Shown here: piece after piece, positions 7,337 through 12,859 of the stretch
Layout: the number at the start of each line of letters is the position of its first letter
How positions within the stretch are numbered: the stretch's first letter is position 1
DNA from: Solirubrobacterales bacterium
GTDB taxonomy: Bacteria; Actinomycetota; Thermoleophilia; Solirubrobacterales; Solirubrobacteraceae
DNA length: 12,859 nt
Reading direction: 5' to 3'
Assembly (NCBI GenBank): GCA_025963955.1
Contig: JAOPZU010000267.1
Coordinates: 1-12,859 of the forward strand
Translations under genes and position numbers: made by a program
Notes under the pieces: model-generated
The model's input: only the letters and a program-made list of their open reading frames with translations
Database searches by the model: none
What the model was told of the DNA's origin: nothing

Positions 7337-7383
7337 TCCCAGAGCCCGGATGCCGGACTGACGCCCCCGGCAGGCCTCTGGGA
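7337..7383. promoter_or_regulatory. Nested dyad in the divergent glycosyltransferase spacer, possible operator
   Basis: Outer arms TCCCAGAG (7337-7344) and CTCTGGGA (7376-7383) are perfect complements. Inside them TGCCGG (7351-7356) and CCGGCA (7367-7372) are also perfect. Both dyads centre near 7360-7362. The right outer arm touches the -10 box and the centre holds the -35 box of a candidate rightward promoter. The structure could bind a dimeric regulator controlling one or both operons. This is inferred from symmetry only. Confidence 0.4.
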
Positions 7384-7387
7384 TACT
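7358..7387 (+). promoter_or_regulatory. Candidate promoter of the rightward glycan operon
   Basis: CTGACG (7358-7363) and GATACT (7382-7387) each match four of six consensus bases of the -35 and -10 boxes, separated by 18 bases. The predicted start near 7394 gives a leader of about 88 bases before the ATG at 7482. An alternative TANNNT box, TAGCGT at 7443-7448, would give a leader of about 27 bases. Confidence 0.4.
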
Positions 7388-7481
7388 GGCGCGGAGTGTA
7401 CGGCACCTTCCGCCGGACACGCGCCTGCGCCGGCCAGCCTCGTAGCGTCCCGAACCCCGCCCTGGCCGCGTCGCCTTTGCC

Positions 7482-8546
7482 ATGAAGCTCATCATCCAGA
7501 TCCCCTGTTTCAACGAGGAGGACCAGCTCCCGGCGACGCTCGCCGACCTCCCTCGTGCGGTCGCCGGCTTCGACGTCGTCGAGTGGCTGATCATCGACGA
7601 CGGCTCCGTGGACCGGACCATCGAGGTCGCGCGCGAGGGCGGTGTCGACCACATCGTCAAGCTGACGAACAACAAGGGCCTGGCGGCCGGCTTCCAGGCG
7701 GGGCTCGACGCGTGCCTGAAGCTCGGCGCGGACGTCATCGTCAACACGGACGCGGACAACCAGTACTCGGCGCTCGACATCCCCGCGCTGACCGTCCCGA
7801 TCCTCGCCGGCAAGGCCGACATGGTCGTCGGCGACCGCGAGACGGACAACATCGAGCACTTCTCGCCGCTGAAGAAGCGGCTGCAGAAGCTCGGCAGCTG
7901 GGTCGTGCGCCAGGCCTCCGACACCGAGGTGCCGGACACGACCTCCGGCTTCCGCGCCTACAACCGCGAGGCCGCCATCCAGATGGCGGTCGTATCGAAG
8001 TACACGTACACGCTGGAGACGATCATCCAGGCGGGCAAGCTGCTGGTCGCCACCGACCACGTCCCGATCCGGACGAACCCGAAGACGCGCGAATCGCGGC
8101 TGTTCCCGTCGATGGGCGCCTACGTCCGCCGCAACGCGGTGGCGATCTCGCGCATTTACGCGCAGTACGAGCCGCTGCGGGTCTTCTTCGCGCTGGCGAC
8201 GACGCTCTTCGTCCTCAGCCTCATCCCCTTCACGCGCTTCGTCGTCGCCTACGCGACCGGCGAGGGCGCAGGCCACGTGCAGTCGCTGATCTTCGGCGCG
8301 GTGCTGTTCAACTCCGCCGTCGTCCTGTTCGCGATCGGCATCCTCGGCGACCTGCTGGCGAGCCAGCGGATCATGTCCCAGCGGATCTTCGAGCGGGTGC
8401 GCCGCATCGAGCTCGAGTTGAACGTCGCCCCCTCGCACTACGAGCCCGGCGCGCGGCCCACCGGCCAGCCGCCGACCACCGGCGCGGGCGCCATGCCGCC
8501 CGCTGCCCCGCAGCCCACCGACGACCAGGAGGCCGTGCAGTCATGA
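7482..8546 (+). CDS. Family 2 glycosyltransferase, polyprenyl-phosphate sugar transferase type
   Basis: The enzyme probably moves a sugar from a nucleotide donor to a polyprenyl phosphate at the inner membrane face, making a donor for GT-C enzymes. The 354-residue protein starts with the GT-A fold: IPCFNEE (7-13), IIDDGSVD (37-44), NKGLAAGFQAGLD (64-76) and NTDADNQY (88-95), whose DAD is the metal-binding motif. Two hydrophobic helices at about 233-255 and 267-290 anchor it, as in GtrB/DPM-type enzymes. The last ~40 residues are Pro/Ala/Thr-rich and probably disordered. No Shine-Dalgarno sequence precedes the ATG; the bases just before it are gcctttgcc. The start is favoured because MKLIIQIPCFNEE is the expected family N-terminus. 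It opens the rightward operon and its stop overlaps the next start (ATGA). Confidence 0.9.
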   Translation: MKLIIQIPCFNEEDQLPATLADLPRAVAGFDVVEWLIIDDGSVDRTIEVAREGGVDHIVKLTNNKGLAAGFQAGLDACLKLGADVIVNTDADNQYSALDIPALTVPILAGKADMVVGDRETDNIEHFSPLKKRLQKLGSWVVRQASDTEVPDTTSGFRAYNREAAIQMAVVSKYTYTLETIIQAGKLLVATDHVPIRTNPKTRESRLFPSMGAYVRRNAVAISRIYAQYEPLRVFFALATTLFVLSLIPFTRFVVAYATGEGAGHVQSLIFGAVLFNSAVVLFAIGILGDLLASQRIMSQRIFERVRRIELELNVAPSHYEPGARPTGQPPTTGAGAMPPAAPQPTDDQEAVQS

Positions 8547-9184
8547 CTCCCCCCGACGTGACCGTCGACGACACCGGCGTCGTCACGGGCAACACGTACG
8601 ACAAGTACGGCTCGAGCAACCCGGTCGTCAAGAAGCTCATGGCGAACTTCGAGGGAACGCTCGCGGAGCTGTTCGCGATGACCGCGCCGAAGTCGCTGCT
8701 CGACGTGGGCTGCGGCGAGGGCGTGCTGATCCACGAGTGGGCCAAGCAGATCGCCCCCGCGCGGGTCGTCGGGCTCGACCTCGAGGAGGCGTCGATCCAG
8801 GCCGGCTGGGCGCAGCGCCAGGCCGAGAACCTCGAGTACCGGATCATGGACGTCTCGCAGAAGGGCCTGCCGTTCGCCGACGGCGAGTTCGAGGTCGCCA
8901 CCGCGATCGAGGTCCTCGAGCACGTGCCGGACCCGGCCGACACCGTCGCCGAGATGGCCCGGGTCGCGTCCAAGTGGCTGCTGGTGAGCGTTCCGCGCGA
9001 GCCGCTGTGGCGCGGTCTCAACCTCGCGCGCGGGGCGTACCTGAAGGAGCTCGGCAACACGCCCGGCCACATCAACCACTGGTCGAAGAAGTCCTTCGTG
9101 GCGCTGCTCTCGCAGCACGGCGAGGTCGTCCAGGCCCGCTCGCCCTTCCCGTGGACGATGCTGCTCGTCCGCCTTGGCGGCTGA
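8543..9184 (+). CDS. SAM-dependent class I methyltransferase
   Basis: The 213-residue protein has a short N-terminal region with GNTYDKYGSSNP (15-26) and then a Rossmann methyltransferase core of the Methyltransf_11/UbiE-like kind. Seen: motif I LLDVGCGEGVL for the SAM methionine moiety, the acidic end of strand two in VVGLDLE, the acidic loop DVSQKGLPF, and the post-motif EVLEHVPD. No membrane helix is evident, so it acts in the cytosol. The start codon overlaps the preceding GT2 stop by ATGA and AGGAGG lies about eleven bases upstream, so the two are co-translated. Its position between a sugar transferase and a flippase suggests that it methylates a sugar or lipid-linked glycan, perhaps capping the chain; this is inference from context. 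The substrate cannot be read from the sequence. Confidence 0.88.
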   Translation: MTPPDVTVDDTGVVTGNTYDKYGSSNPVVKKLMANFEGTLAELFAMTAPKSLLDVGCGEGVLIHEWAKQIAPARVVGLDLEEASIQAGWAQRQAENLEYRIMDVSQKGLPFADGEFEVATAIEVLEHVPDPADTVAEMARVASKWLLVSVPREPLWRGLNLARGAYLKELGNTPGHINHWSKKSFVALLSQHGEVVQARSPFPWTMLLVRLGG

Positions 9185-10523
9185 GACGGACCCGGCGCCC
9201 GCGGGCGGCGCCGAGCCGGAGCAGGACGCGCCCTCCTTCTCGGGCGGCGCGAAGATCCTCTCGATCGGGATCGCGTCGACCGGGCTGTTCACGTTCGCGT
9301 ACTTCTCCGTCGCGAGCCACGTCCTCGGCGACGACGCCCTCGGCGGGGTCAACCTGCTGTGGACGATCCTCTTCATCACGATCTCGGTGATCTACCGCCC
9401 GGTGGAGCAGCTCCTCTCCCGGTCGATCGCCACGCGTCGCGCCCAGGGCCACGAGGGCGCCCACCCGCTGCGCGACGCCGCGCGCATCCAGGCCGCCTTC
9501 GCGTCGGCGTTCGTGCTGGTGGCGTTCTTCTTCAAGGGGACGCTGGTGGACGCGTTCGACGGGCGGGACGCGCTCTTCTGGGTCCTGGTGACGGCCGCGC
9601 TGGCGTACGCCGCGTCCTACTTCGCGCGGGGCTACTTCGCCGGGCACCAGTGGTTCGCGCTGTACGGCGGGCTCGTGTTCTTCGAGTCCGTGGCGCGCTT
9701 CTGCTTCCCGGTCGCCGTGGCCGTCGGGATCACGAGCGGCCAGACGGCGGTCGCGCTCGGCATCGCCGCGGCGCCGCTCGCGTCGCTGCTGGTCATCCCG
9801 ATCGCCGTGCGGCGGTACGGCGGGCGGGGCGACGGCGATGCCGCCGCGACACCCGTCGATCGCGCGGCGGGCGCCGCCCGCGAGGGCGCGACCTTCGCCG
9901 GGGCGGTCGCGGTCGTGCAGCTCGCGGAGCAGACCCTGCTGAACGCCGGCCCGCTGTTCGCGCCCAAGGGCGCGATGTTCGCGGTCGTCTTCGGCGCCTT
10001 CCTGATCACCCGCTCGCCGCTGCAGCTCTTCCAGTCGATCCAGACCTCCCTGCTGCCGCACCTCGCCGGGCTCGAGGCGACCGAGGGCAGCGCCGCGTTC
10101 CACCAGGCGATCCGTACGACCGTGCTGGCGATCGCCGCGTTCGCGGGCGCGGTGGCGCTCGGGCTGCTGGCGGTCGGGCCGTTCGCGATGGACCTCCTCT
10201 ACCCCGTGGAGGGCTCCTACGGCCGCGTCGGGCTGGCCGTCATCGGTCTCGCCATGGGGCTGCACCTGACCGCGGGCACCCTCAACCAGGCGGCGCTGGC
10301 CCGTGGGCAGGCCGGGCACGCCGCGCTGGCCTGGGCCGTCAGCGCGCTGCTGTTCGTCGGCTGGATGGCCGCCGCGCTCGTCGACGACGCGCTCGTGCGG
10401 GCGGAGGTCGGCTACGCCGGGGCGACCGGGCTGCTCTCGCTCGCGCTGCTGGGGATCTACCGGGCGGGCGCGCCCGCGGTCGTGGCGCCGCCGCTGGCGG
10501 ACCCCCCGCCGCTGGTGGACTGA
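9174..10523 (+). CDS. Polysaccharide export flippase of the MOP (Wzx/MATE-like) superfamily
   Basis: The 449-residue protein has about 12 hydrophobic segments arranged as in Wzx/MurJ-type flippases, which turn lipid-linked glycans over in the inner membrane. Helix one is at about residues 27-51, after a short acidic Pro/Ala-rich N-terminus. A polar cytoplasmic loop near 220-240 divides the helices into two halves, as is normal for this superfamily. The start is taken as TTG at 9174, overlapping the methyltransferase gene by 11 bases, because no ATG or GTG occurs in frame before the first helix. No ribosome site is visible there, so translation is presumably coupled to the upstream gene. The Pro-rich end (PPLADPPPLVD) is unremarkable. 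Substrate is unknown but is presumably the product of this locus. The family call is firm; the exact start is not. Confidence 0.82.
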   Translation: MAAETDPAPAGGAEPEQDAPSFSGGAKILSIGIASTGLFTFAYFSVASHVLGDDALGGVNLLWTILFITISVIYRPVEQLLSRSIATRRAQGHEGAHPLRDAARIQAAFASAFVLVAFFFKGTLVDAFDGRDALFWVLVTAALAYAASYFARGYFAGHQWFALYGGLVFFESVARFCFPVAVAVGITSGQTAVALGIAAAPLASLLVIPIAVRRYGGRGDGDAAATPVDRAAGAAREGATFAGAVAVVQLAEQTLLNAGPLFAPKGAMFAVVFGAFLITRSPLQLFQSIQTSLLPHLAGLEATEGSAAFHQAIRTTVLAIAAFAGAVALGLLAVGPFAMDLLYPVEGSYGRVGLAVIGLAMGLHLTAGTLNQAALARGQAGHAALAWAVSALLFVGWMAAALVDDALVRAEVGYAGATGLLSLALLGIYRAGAPAVVAPPLADPPPLVD

Positions 10524-10557
10524 CCCTCCTGCACCGCGGACCGCCCTCGTCCGTCCG

Positions 10558-10584
10558 CGCTCGCCGGAGCGGGGACGGCGAGCG
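10558..10584 (+). terminator. Probable terminator of the glycan operon
   Basis: CGCTCGCCG (10558-10566) and CGGCGAGCG (10576-10584) form a perfect 9-bp stem with a 9-base loop, 35 bases after the flippase stop. No T-run follows. Position and stability suggest transcription termination of the rightward operon. Confidence 0.55.
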
Positions 10585-10616
10585 GTCGATCCGGCCGCGG
10601 GCGCGAGACGAGTGAC

Positions 10617-10707
10617 CGGCGTCGTTTCTGCACCGCCAGGAGGGTGCAAAAGCGACGCCGCCTCGCGGGGCACCGGCCAGGATGCAAGAACGACGCCGTC
10701 CGGCGGG
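10617..10707. repeat. Imperfect tandem repeat with a palindromic arm, possible REP-like element
   Basis: GGCGTCGTTTCTGCAC (10618-10633) faces its near-complement GTGCAAAAGCGACGCC (10644-10659) over a 10-base loop. With the flanking pair this makes a 17-position RNA stem with one G-U pair and one C-A mismatch. A third copy, ATGCAAGAACGACGCC, follows at 10682-10697. Bases 10643-10669 and 10681-10707 match at 21 of 27 positions with a 38-base period, and the preceding GCACCG(G)CCAGGA is shared too, so a unit of about 38-40 bp is repeated in tandem. Dispersed repeats of this kind occur between genes in many bacteria; whether this one is dispersed in the genome cannot be seen here. It could also act as a second terminator. 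Confidence 0.75.
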
Positions 10708-10832
10708 CGACGGGAGCTCGGGGCGCCCATCGCACGGCTTCTGCGAGCCACCGCTCCCGTCGCGCGCGGAGGCTCAGACGCTCGACGCGAGCACGTTCGG
10801 CCCGTCCGCCGCCGGTGCTGCGGCTCCGCGGG

Positions 10833-10844
10833 TAGGGTCCGCGC
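10833..10844 (+). promoter_or_regulatory. Leaderless-type -10 box for the protease inhibitor gene
   Basis: TAGGGT (10833-10838) matches TANNNT and lies six bases before the ATG at 10845, so transcription would begin at or next to the start codon. No Shine-Dalgarno sequence is present, which agrees. The spacing is identical to the box at 163-158. Confidence 0.45.
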
Positions 10845-11237
10845 ATGACCACTCTTCGCCGCTGTGCCGTCTCCCTGTCCGCGCTCGGACTGCTCGCCCT
10901 CGTGCCCGCCGTCGCCGACGCGAAGACCGTCACGGTCCGGAGCAGCGGCCTGACCGCGTCGCTGAAGATCGGCGACCGGCTCGTGGTGAGCGTCGCGGAG
11001 AACCCGTCGACCGGGTACGGGTGGAAGACGACCGCGCGGCCGTCCTTCCTGCGGCAGCTGTCCTCCACCTACAAGGCGACCCCGGTGGACCCGGGCGTCG
11101 TCGGTGGCGGCGGCCGCCGGATCATCACCTTCAAGGCCACGAAGAAGGGCAGCGGCTCGCTGAAGCTCGTCTACCGCCGGTCGTTCGCCCCGGACGCGGG
11201 CGACACGCGCTTCACGGTCCGGGTCACCGTGCGGTGA
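10845..11237 (+). CDS. Secreted chagasin-family (I42) cysteine protease inhibitor
   Basis: The 130-residue protein has a Sec signal peptide: a basic MTTLRRC, a hydrophobic core, and a likely cut after VADA near residue 26. The mature ~104 residues form a small all-beta domain carrying the three loops of chagasin-like inhibitors: ENPSTGYGW (family consensus NPTTGYxW), a glycine-rich GVVGGGGRR, and YRRSFAP near the end where the family has an R-P-W/F type loop. These loops fill the active-site cleft of papain-like proteases in characterised members. Here the last loop lacks the exact RPW order, so potency towards papain is uncertain. No lipobox is seen, so the protein is probably released or periplasmic-like. 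A leaderless-type promoter precedes it, and tag follows after 22 bases, perhaps in one transcript. The natural target protease is unknown. Confidence 0.85.
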   Translation: MTTLRRCAVSLSALGLLALVPAVADAKTVTVRSSGLTASLKIGDRLVVSVAENPSTGYGWKTTARPSFLRQLSSTYKATPVDPGVVGGGGRRIITFKATKKGSGSLKLVYRRSFAPDAGDTRFTVRVTVR

Positions 11238-11259
11238 GCGGCTGCGGGCCCGCCGCCTG

Positions 11260-11844
11260 ATGCGCTGCTTCGGGGACGGCAACCCGCTGTACGAGGCCTA
11301 CCACGACGAGGAGTGGGGCCGGCCCGTCGTGGACGAGCGCGGCCTCTACGAGCGCCTGTGCCTGGAGTCCTTCCAGTCCGGGCTGTCGTGGCTGATCATC
11401 CTGCGCAAGCGTCCGGGTTTCCGGGCGGCGTTCGCGGACTTCGACCCCGAGATCGTCGCGCGGTACGACGAGCGGGACGTCGAGCGCCTGCTCCAGGACG
11501 CCGGCATCGTCCGCAACCGGGCGAAGATCGAGGCGACGATCGCGAACGCCCGGGCGACGCTCGGGCTCCGCGACGGGCCGCGCGGGCTGCCCGAGGTCGT
11601 GTGGTCCTTCCGGCCGGACCGCGTGCTCGAGCACCCGGCTCCGGCCGGCTCCGCGGACATGCCCGGGAAGGTCCCCGAGTCCGCCGCGCTGGCGAAGGAG
11701 CTGAAGCGGCACGGCTTCCGCTTCCTCGGCCCGACGACCCTGTACGCCGGCATGCAGGCGTGCGGCCTGGTCAACGACCACCTGCGGGACTGCCCGTCGC
11801 GCGCGGCCTGCGCCGAAGCACAGGCGGCGGTGGTGCGGCCGTAG
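11260..11844 (+). CDS. tag: DNA-3-methyladenine glycosylase I
   Basis: This base-excision repair enzyme removes 3-methyladenine from alkylated DNA. The 194-residue length is close to the E. coli Tag protein. The zinc-binding residues are all present: Cys3, His15 (AYHDEEWG), His174 and Cys178 (VNDHLRDC). The catalytic-pocket glutamate corresponds to Glu36 in LESFQSGLSW, and LQDAGIVRNRAKIEATIANA is the helix-hairpin-helix region. MQACGLVNDH is the family signature near the C-terminus. The ATG is chosen because Cys3 must lie at the N-terminus. It follows the inhibitor gene by 22 bases without a visible promoter or ribosome site of its own, so co-transcription is possible, though no functional link between the two is known. 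It converges on fdhD. Confidence 0.96.
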   Translation: MRCFGDGNPLYEAYHDEEWGRPVVDERGLYERLCLESFQSGLSWLIILRKRPGFRAAFADFDPEIVARYDERDVERLLQDAGIVRNRAKIEATIANARATLGLRDGPRGLPEVVWSFRPDRVLEHPAPAGSADMPGKVPESAALAKELKRHGFRFLGPTTLYAGMQACGLVNDHLRDCPSRAACAEAQAAVVRP

Positions 11845-11896
11845 GCGGTGGCGGGGCGGACGGCGGTGGCGGGGCGGACGCCGGTGCGGCGGGGGC
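11844..11896. repeat. 18-bp tandem repeat in the tag/fdhD convergent spacer
   Basis: An 18-base GC-rich unit (GGCGGTGGCGGGGCGGAC) occurs twice exactly, at 11844-11861 and 11862-11879, followed by a degraded third copy to about 11896. The first base belongs to the tag stop codon. The array fills the whole spacer between the converging tag and fdhD genes. Its G-runs are short, so any quadruplex would be weaker than the one at 5681-5710. Confidence 0.85.
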
Positions 11897-12673
11897 TCAG
11901 CCGCGCACCCGGTCCGCTCCCGTGTAGACGTTCACGCTCCCGCCGCGGGCGAAGCCGCAGAGGGTGAGGTTCTGCTCGCGCGCGAGGCTCACGGCGAGCG
12001 AGGTCGGCGCCCCGACCGCCACGAGCACCGGCGCCCCGGCCACCGCCGCCTTCTGCACGAGCTCGAAGGAGACCCGGCCGGAGACGCAGAGGATCAGGCC
12101 GCTCAGCGGCAGCGCGCCGGCGAGCGCCCGCGCCCCGATCACCTTGTCCATCGCGTTGTGCCGCCCGACGTCCTCGCGCGCGAGCAGCAGCGCCCCCGAC
12201 GCGTCGAACAGGCCGGTGGCGTGCAGGCCGCCCGTCCGAGCGAAGGCCGGCTGGGCGCCGGCGAGCCGATCCGGCAGGGCCGCCAGCAGGCGGCGGTCGA
12301 CCACCGGTCCCGCGGGCACCGGCGGCGCGTGGACCGCGACCTCTTCCAGCGCCCCCTTCCCGCAGACCCCGCAGGAGGACGTCGTGTAGAAGCGACGGCG
12401 GGACGGCTGCGTCCGCAGGTCCGCGTCGACCACCACGATGTTGTTCGCCAGCTCGTCCGTCGGCCCGGCGCCCCGGACGTCGCTCGGGCGGATGAGCCCC
12501 TCCCCGTGGAGGAAACCGACGGCGAGCTCCTCGTCGTGGCCCGGGGTCCGCATCGTGATCGCGATCGCCTCGGCGCCGACGCGGATCTCCAGCGGCTCCT
12601 CGATCGCGACGCGGTCGTCGATCCCGTCGTGCAGGACCGGAGCGTGCAGCCGCGCAGCGGGGTCGTCCGTCAC
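11897..12673 (-). CDS. fdhD: Formate dehydrogenase accessory sulfurtransferase FdhD
   Basis: In characterised members FdhD passes sulfur from a cysteine desulfurase to the molybdenum cofactor of formate dehydrogenase, which is needed for its activity. The 258-residue protein shows EEPLEIRV (25-32), TPGHDEELAVGFLHGEGLI (43-61), and the sulfur-relay SSCGVCGK with Cys101 and Cys104. It also has TGGLHATGLFD and REDVGRHNAMDKVIGA, the region that binds the cofactor-type nucleotide. The start is taken as GTG at 12673, seven bases after the stop of the upstream minus-strand gene; no clear ribosome site is present. No formate dehydrogenase gene lies within the window, but one may sit upstream (right) of the edge. 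It converges on tag. The family call is secure; the start is moderately so. Confidence 0.95.
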   Translation of the reverse strand: MTDDPAARLHAPVLHDGIDDRVAIEEPLEIRVGAEAIAITMRTPGHDEELAVGFLHGEGLIRPSDVRGAGPTDELANNIVVVDADLRTQPSRRRFYTTSSCGVCGKGALEEVAVHAPPVPAGPVVDRRLLAALPDRLAGAQPAFARTGGLHATGLFDASGALLLAREDVGRHNAMDKVIGARALAGALPLSGLILCVSGRVSFELVQKAAVAGAPVLVAVGAPTSLAVSLAREQNLTLCGFARGGSVNVYTGADRVRG

Positions 12674-12680
12674 GGGCGGC

Positions 12681-12859
12681 TCAGGCCTGCGGCGGCGCCG
12701 CCGTGAAGAGCGGCTCCTGCGCGCCGGTCACCGTGAGGTCCAGCGCGGCGGCGACCTCGCGGGCGACCTGCTCGCGGGAGCGGGCGCCGACGGCAGCGAC
12801 CATGGCGGCCTGCCACTCCTCGGGCGTGACCGGGCGGACGGCGATGCCCAGCTCCTTCA
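12681..12859 (-). CDS. 3' end of an unidentified gene upstream of fdhD
   Basis: Only the last 58 codons are visible; the start lies beyond the right edge. The stop TGA (12683-12681) is followed after seven bases by the fdhD start, so the two genes are very likely co-transcribed. The visible tail reads as a compact, mainly helical Ala-rich segment (for example RPVTPEEWQAAM and SREQVAREVAAALDL), then a loose end (EPLFTAAPPQA). No cysteine motif, membrane helix or family signature is seen. The position next to fdhD makes a molybdenum-enzyme or formate-related role reasonable, but the sequence does not show it. Confidence 0.6.
   Translation of the reverse strand, partial: KELGIAVRPVTPEEWQAAMVAAVGARSREQVAREVAAALDLTVTGAQEPLFTAAPPQA

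Larger units (their letters stand above)
10524..10844. other. 321-bp non-coding spacer after the glycan operon
   Basis: This stretch holds no credible gene; the open frames crossing it are run-throughs without family signal. From left to right it contains a perfect 9-bp hairpin (10558-10584), an imperfect tandem and palindromic repeat (10617-10707), about 125 bases of plain GC-rich sequence, and a leaderless-type -10 box (10833-10838) directly before the inhibitor gene. Confidence 0.7.

Noticed and set aside
10457..11068. A 203-codon minus-strand frame in the spacer with repeated RRRFxxL segments
   Set aside because: The repeated segments are simply the intergenic DNA repeat read through. 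The rest is antisense to the inhibitor gene and the flippase end.
9072..11282. A 736-codon open frame on the minus strand across the flippase, spacer and inhibitor gene
   Set aside because: It is antisense to well-supported genes, has low-complexity Arg/Gly/Asp composition and crosses an intergenic repeat. It is a GC-rich shadow frame.

Overview
The window is about 70% GC or more, with dense gene packing, four-base ATGA overlaps between operon genes, GTG/TTG starts and probable leaderless promoters. This points to a high-GC actinobacterium. A Thermoleophilia/Solirubrobacterales-type lineage would fit the mix of genes, but that placement is inference. No rRNA, tRNA, CRISPR array, integrase or transposase was seen. 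Apart from two unassigned edge fragments, the genes are ordinary chromosomal ones.

Left part (1-3755, all minus strand): the 5' end of a small one-helix membrane protein at the edge, then a complete riboflavin operon read ribD > ribE > ribAB > ribH. Its four products take GTP and ribulose-5-phosphate to riboflavin. The last three genes are tightly coupled. A 210-bp spacer upstream of ribD holds terminator-like hairpins and a duplicated copy of the 3' end of the next gene. No FMN riboswitch core was recognised there.

Middle part (3966-10523): a divergent cell-surface glycan locus. Two multi-pass GT-C type glycosyltransferases run leftward (5752-7326, then 3966-5747). A DPM1/GtrB-like family 2 glycosyltransferase, a SAM methyltransferase and a Wzx-like flippase run rightward (7482-10523) and overlap one another. 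The shared 155-bp spacer carries a nested dyad around a plausible promoter. A reasonable model is that the GT2 enzyme charges a polyprenyl phosphate with a sugar, the GT-C enzymes use such donors outside the membrane, and the flippase exports the glycan or glycolipid. The acceptor is unknown.

Right part (10524-12859): a 321-bp spacer with two hairpins and an imperfect tandem/palindromic repeat, then a secreted chagasin-type (I42) protease inhibitor with a leaderless-type promoter, then tag (3-methyladenine DNA glycosylase I). Facing these on the minus strand are fdhD (formate dehydrogenase sulfur carrier) and the 3' end of an unidentified gene.

Most unusual non-coding features: the 10617-10707 repeat, a seven-run G-quadruplex motif inside the start of the 3966-5747 gene, the dyad at 7337-7383, and the duplicated gene end at 3915-3987. 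No clearly new defence or mobile system was found. The glycan locus is the best candidate for undescribed biology.
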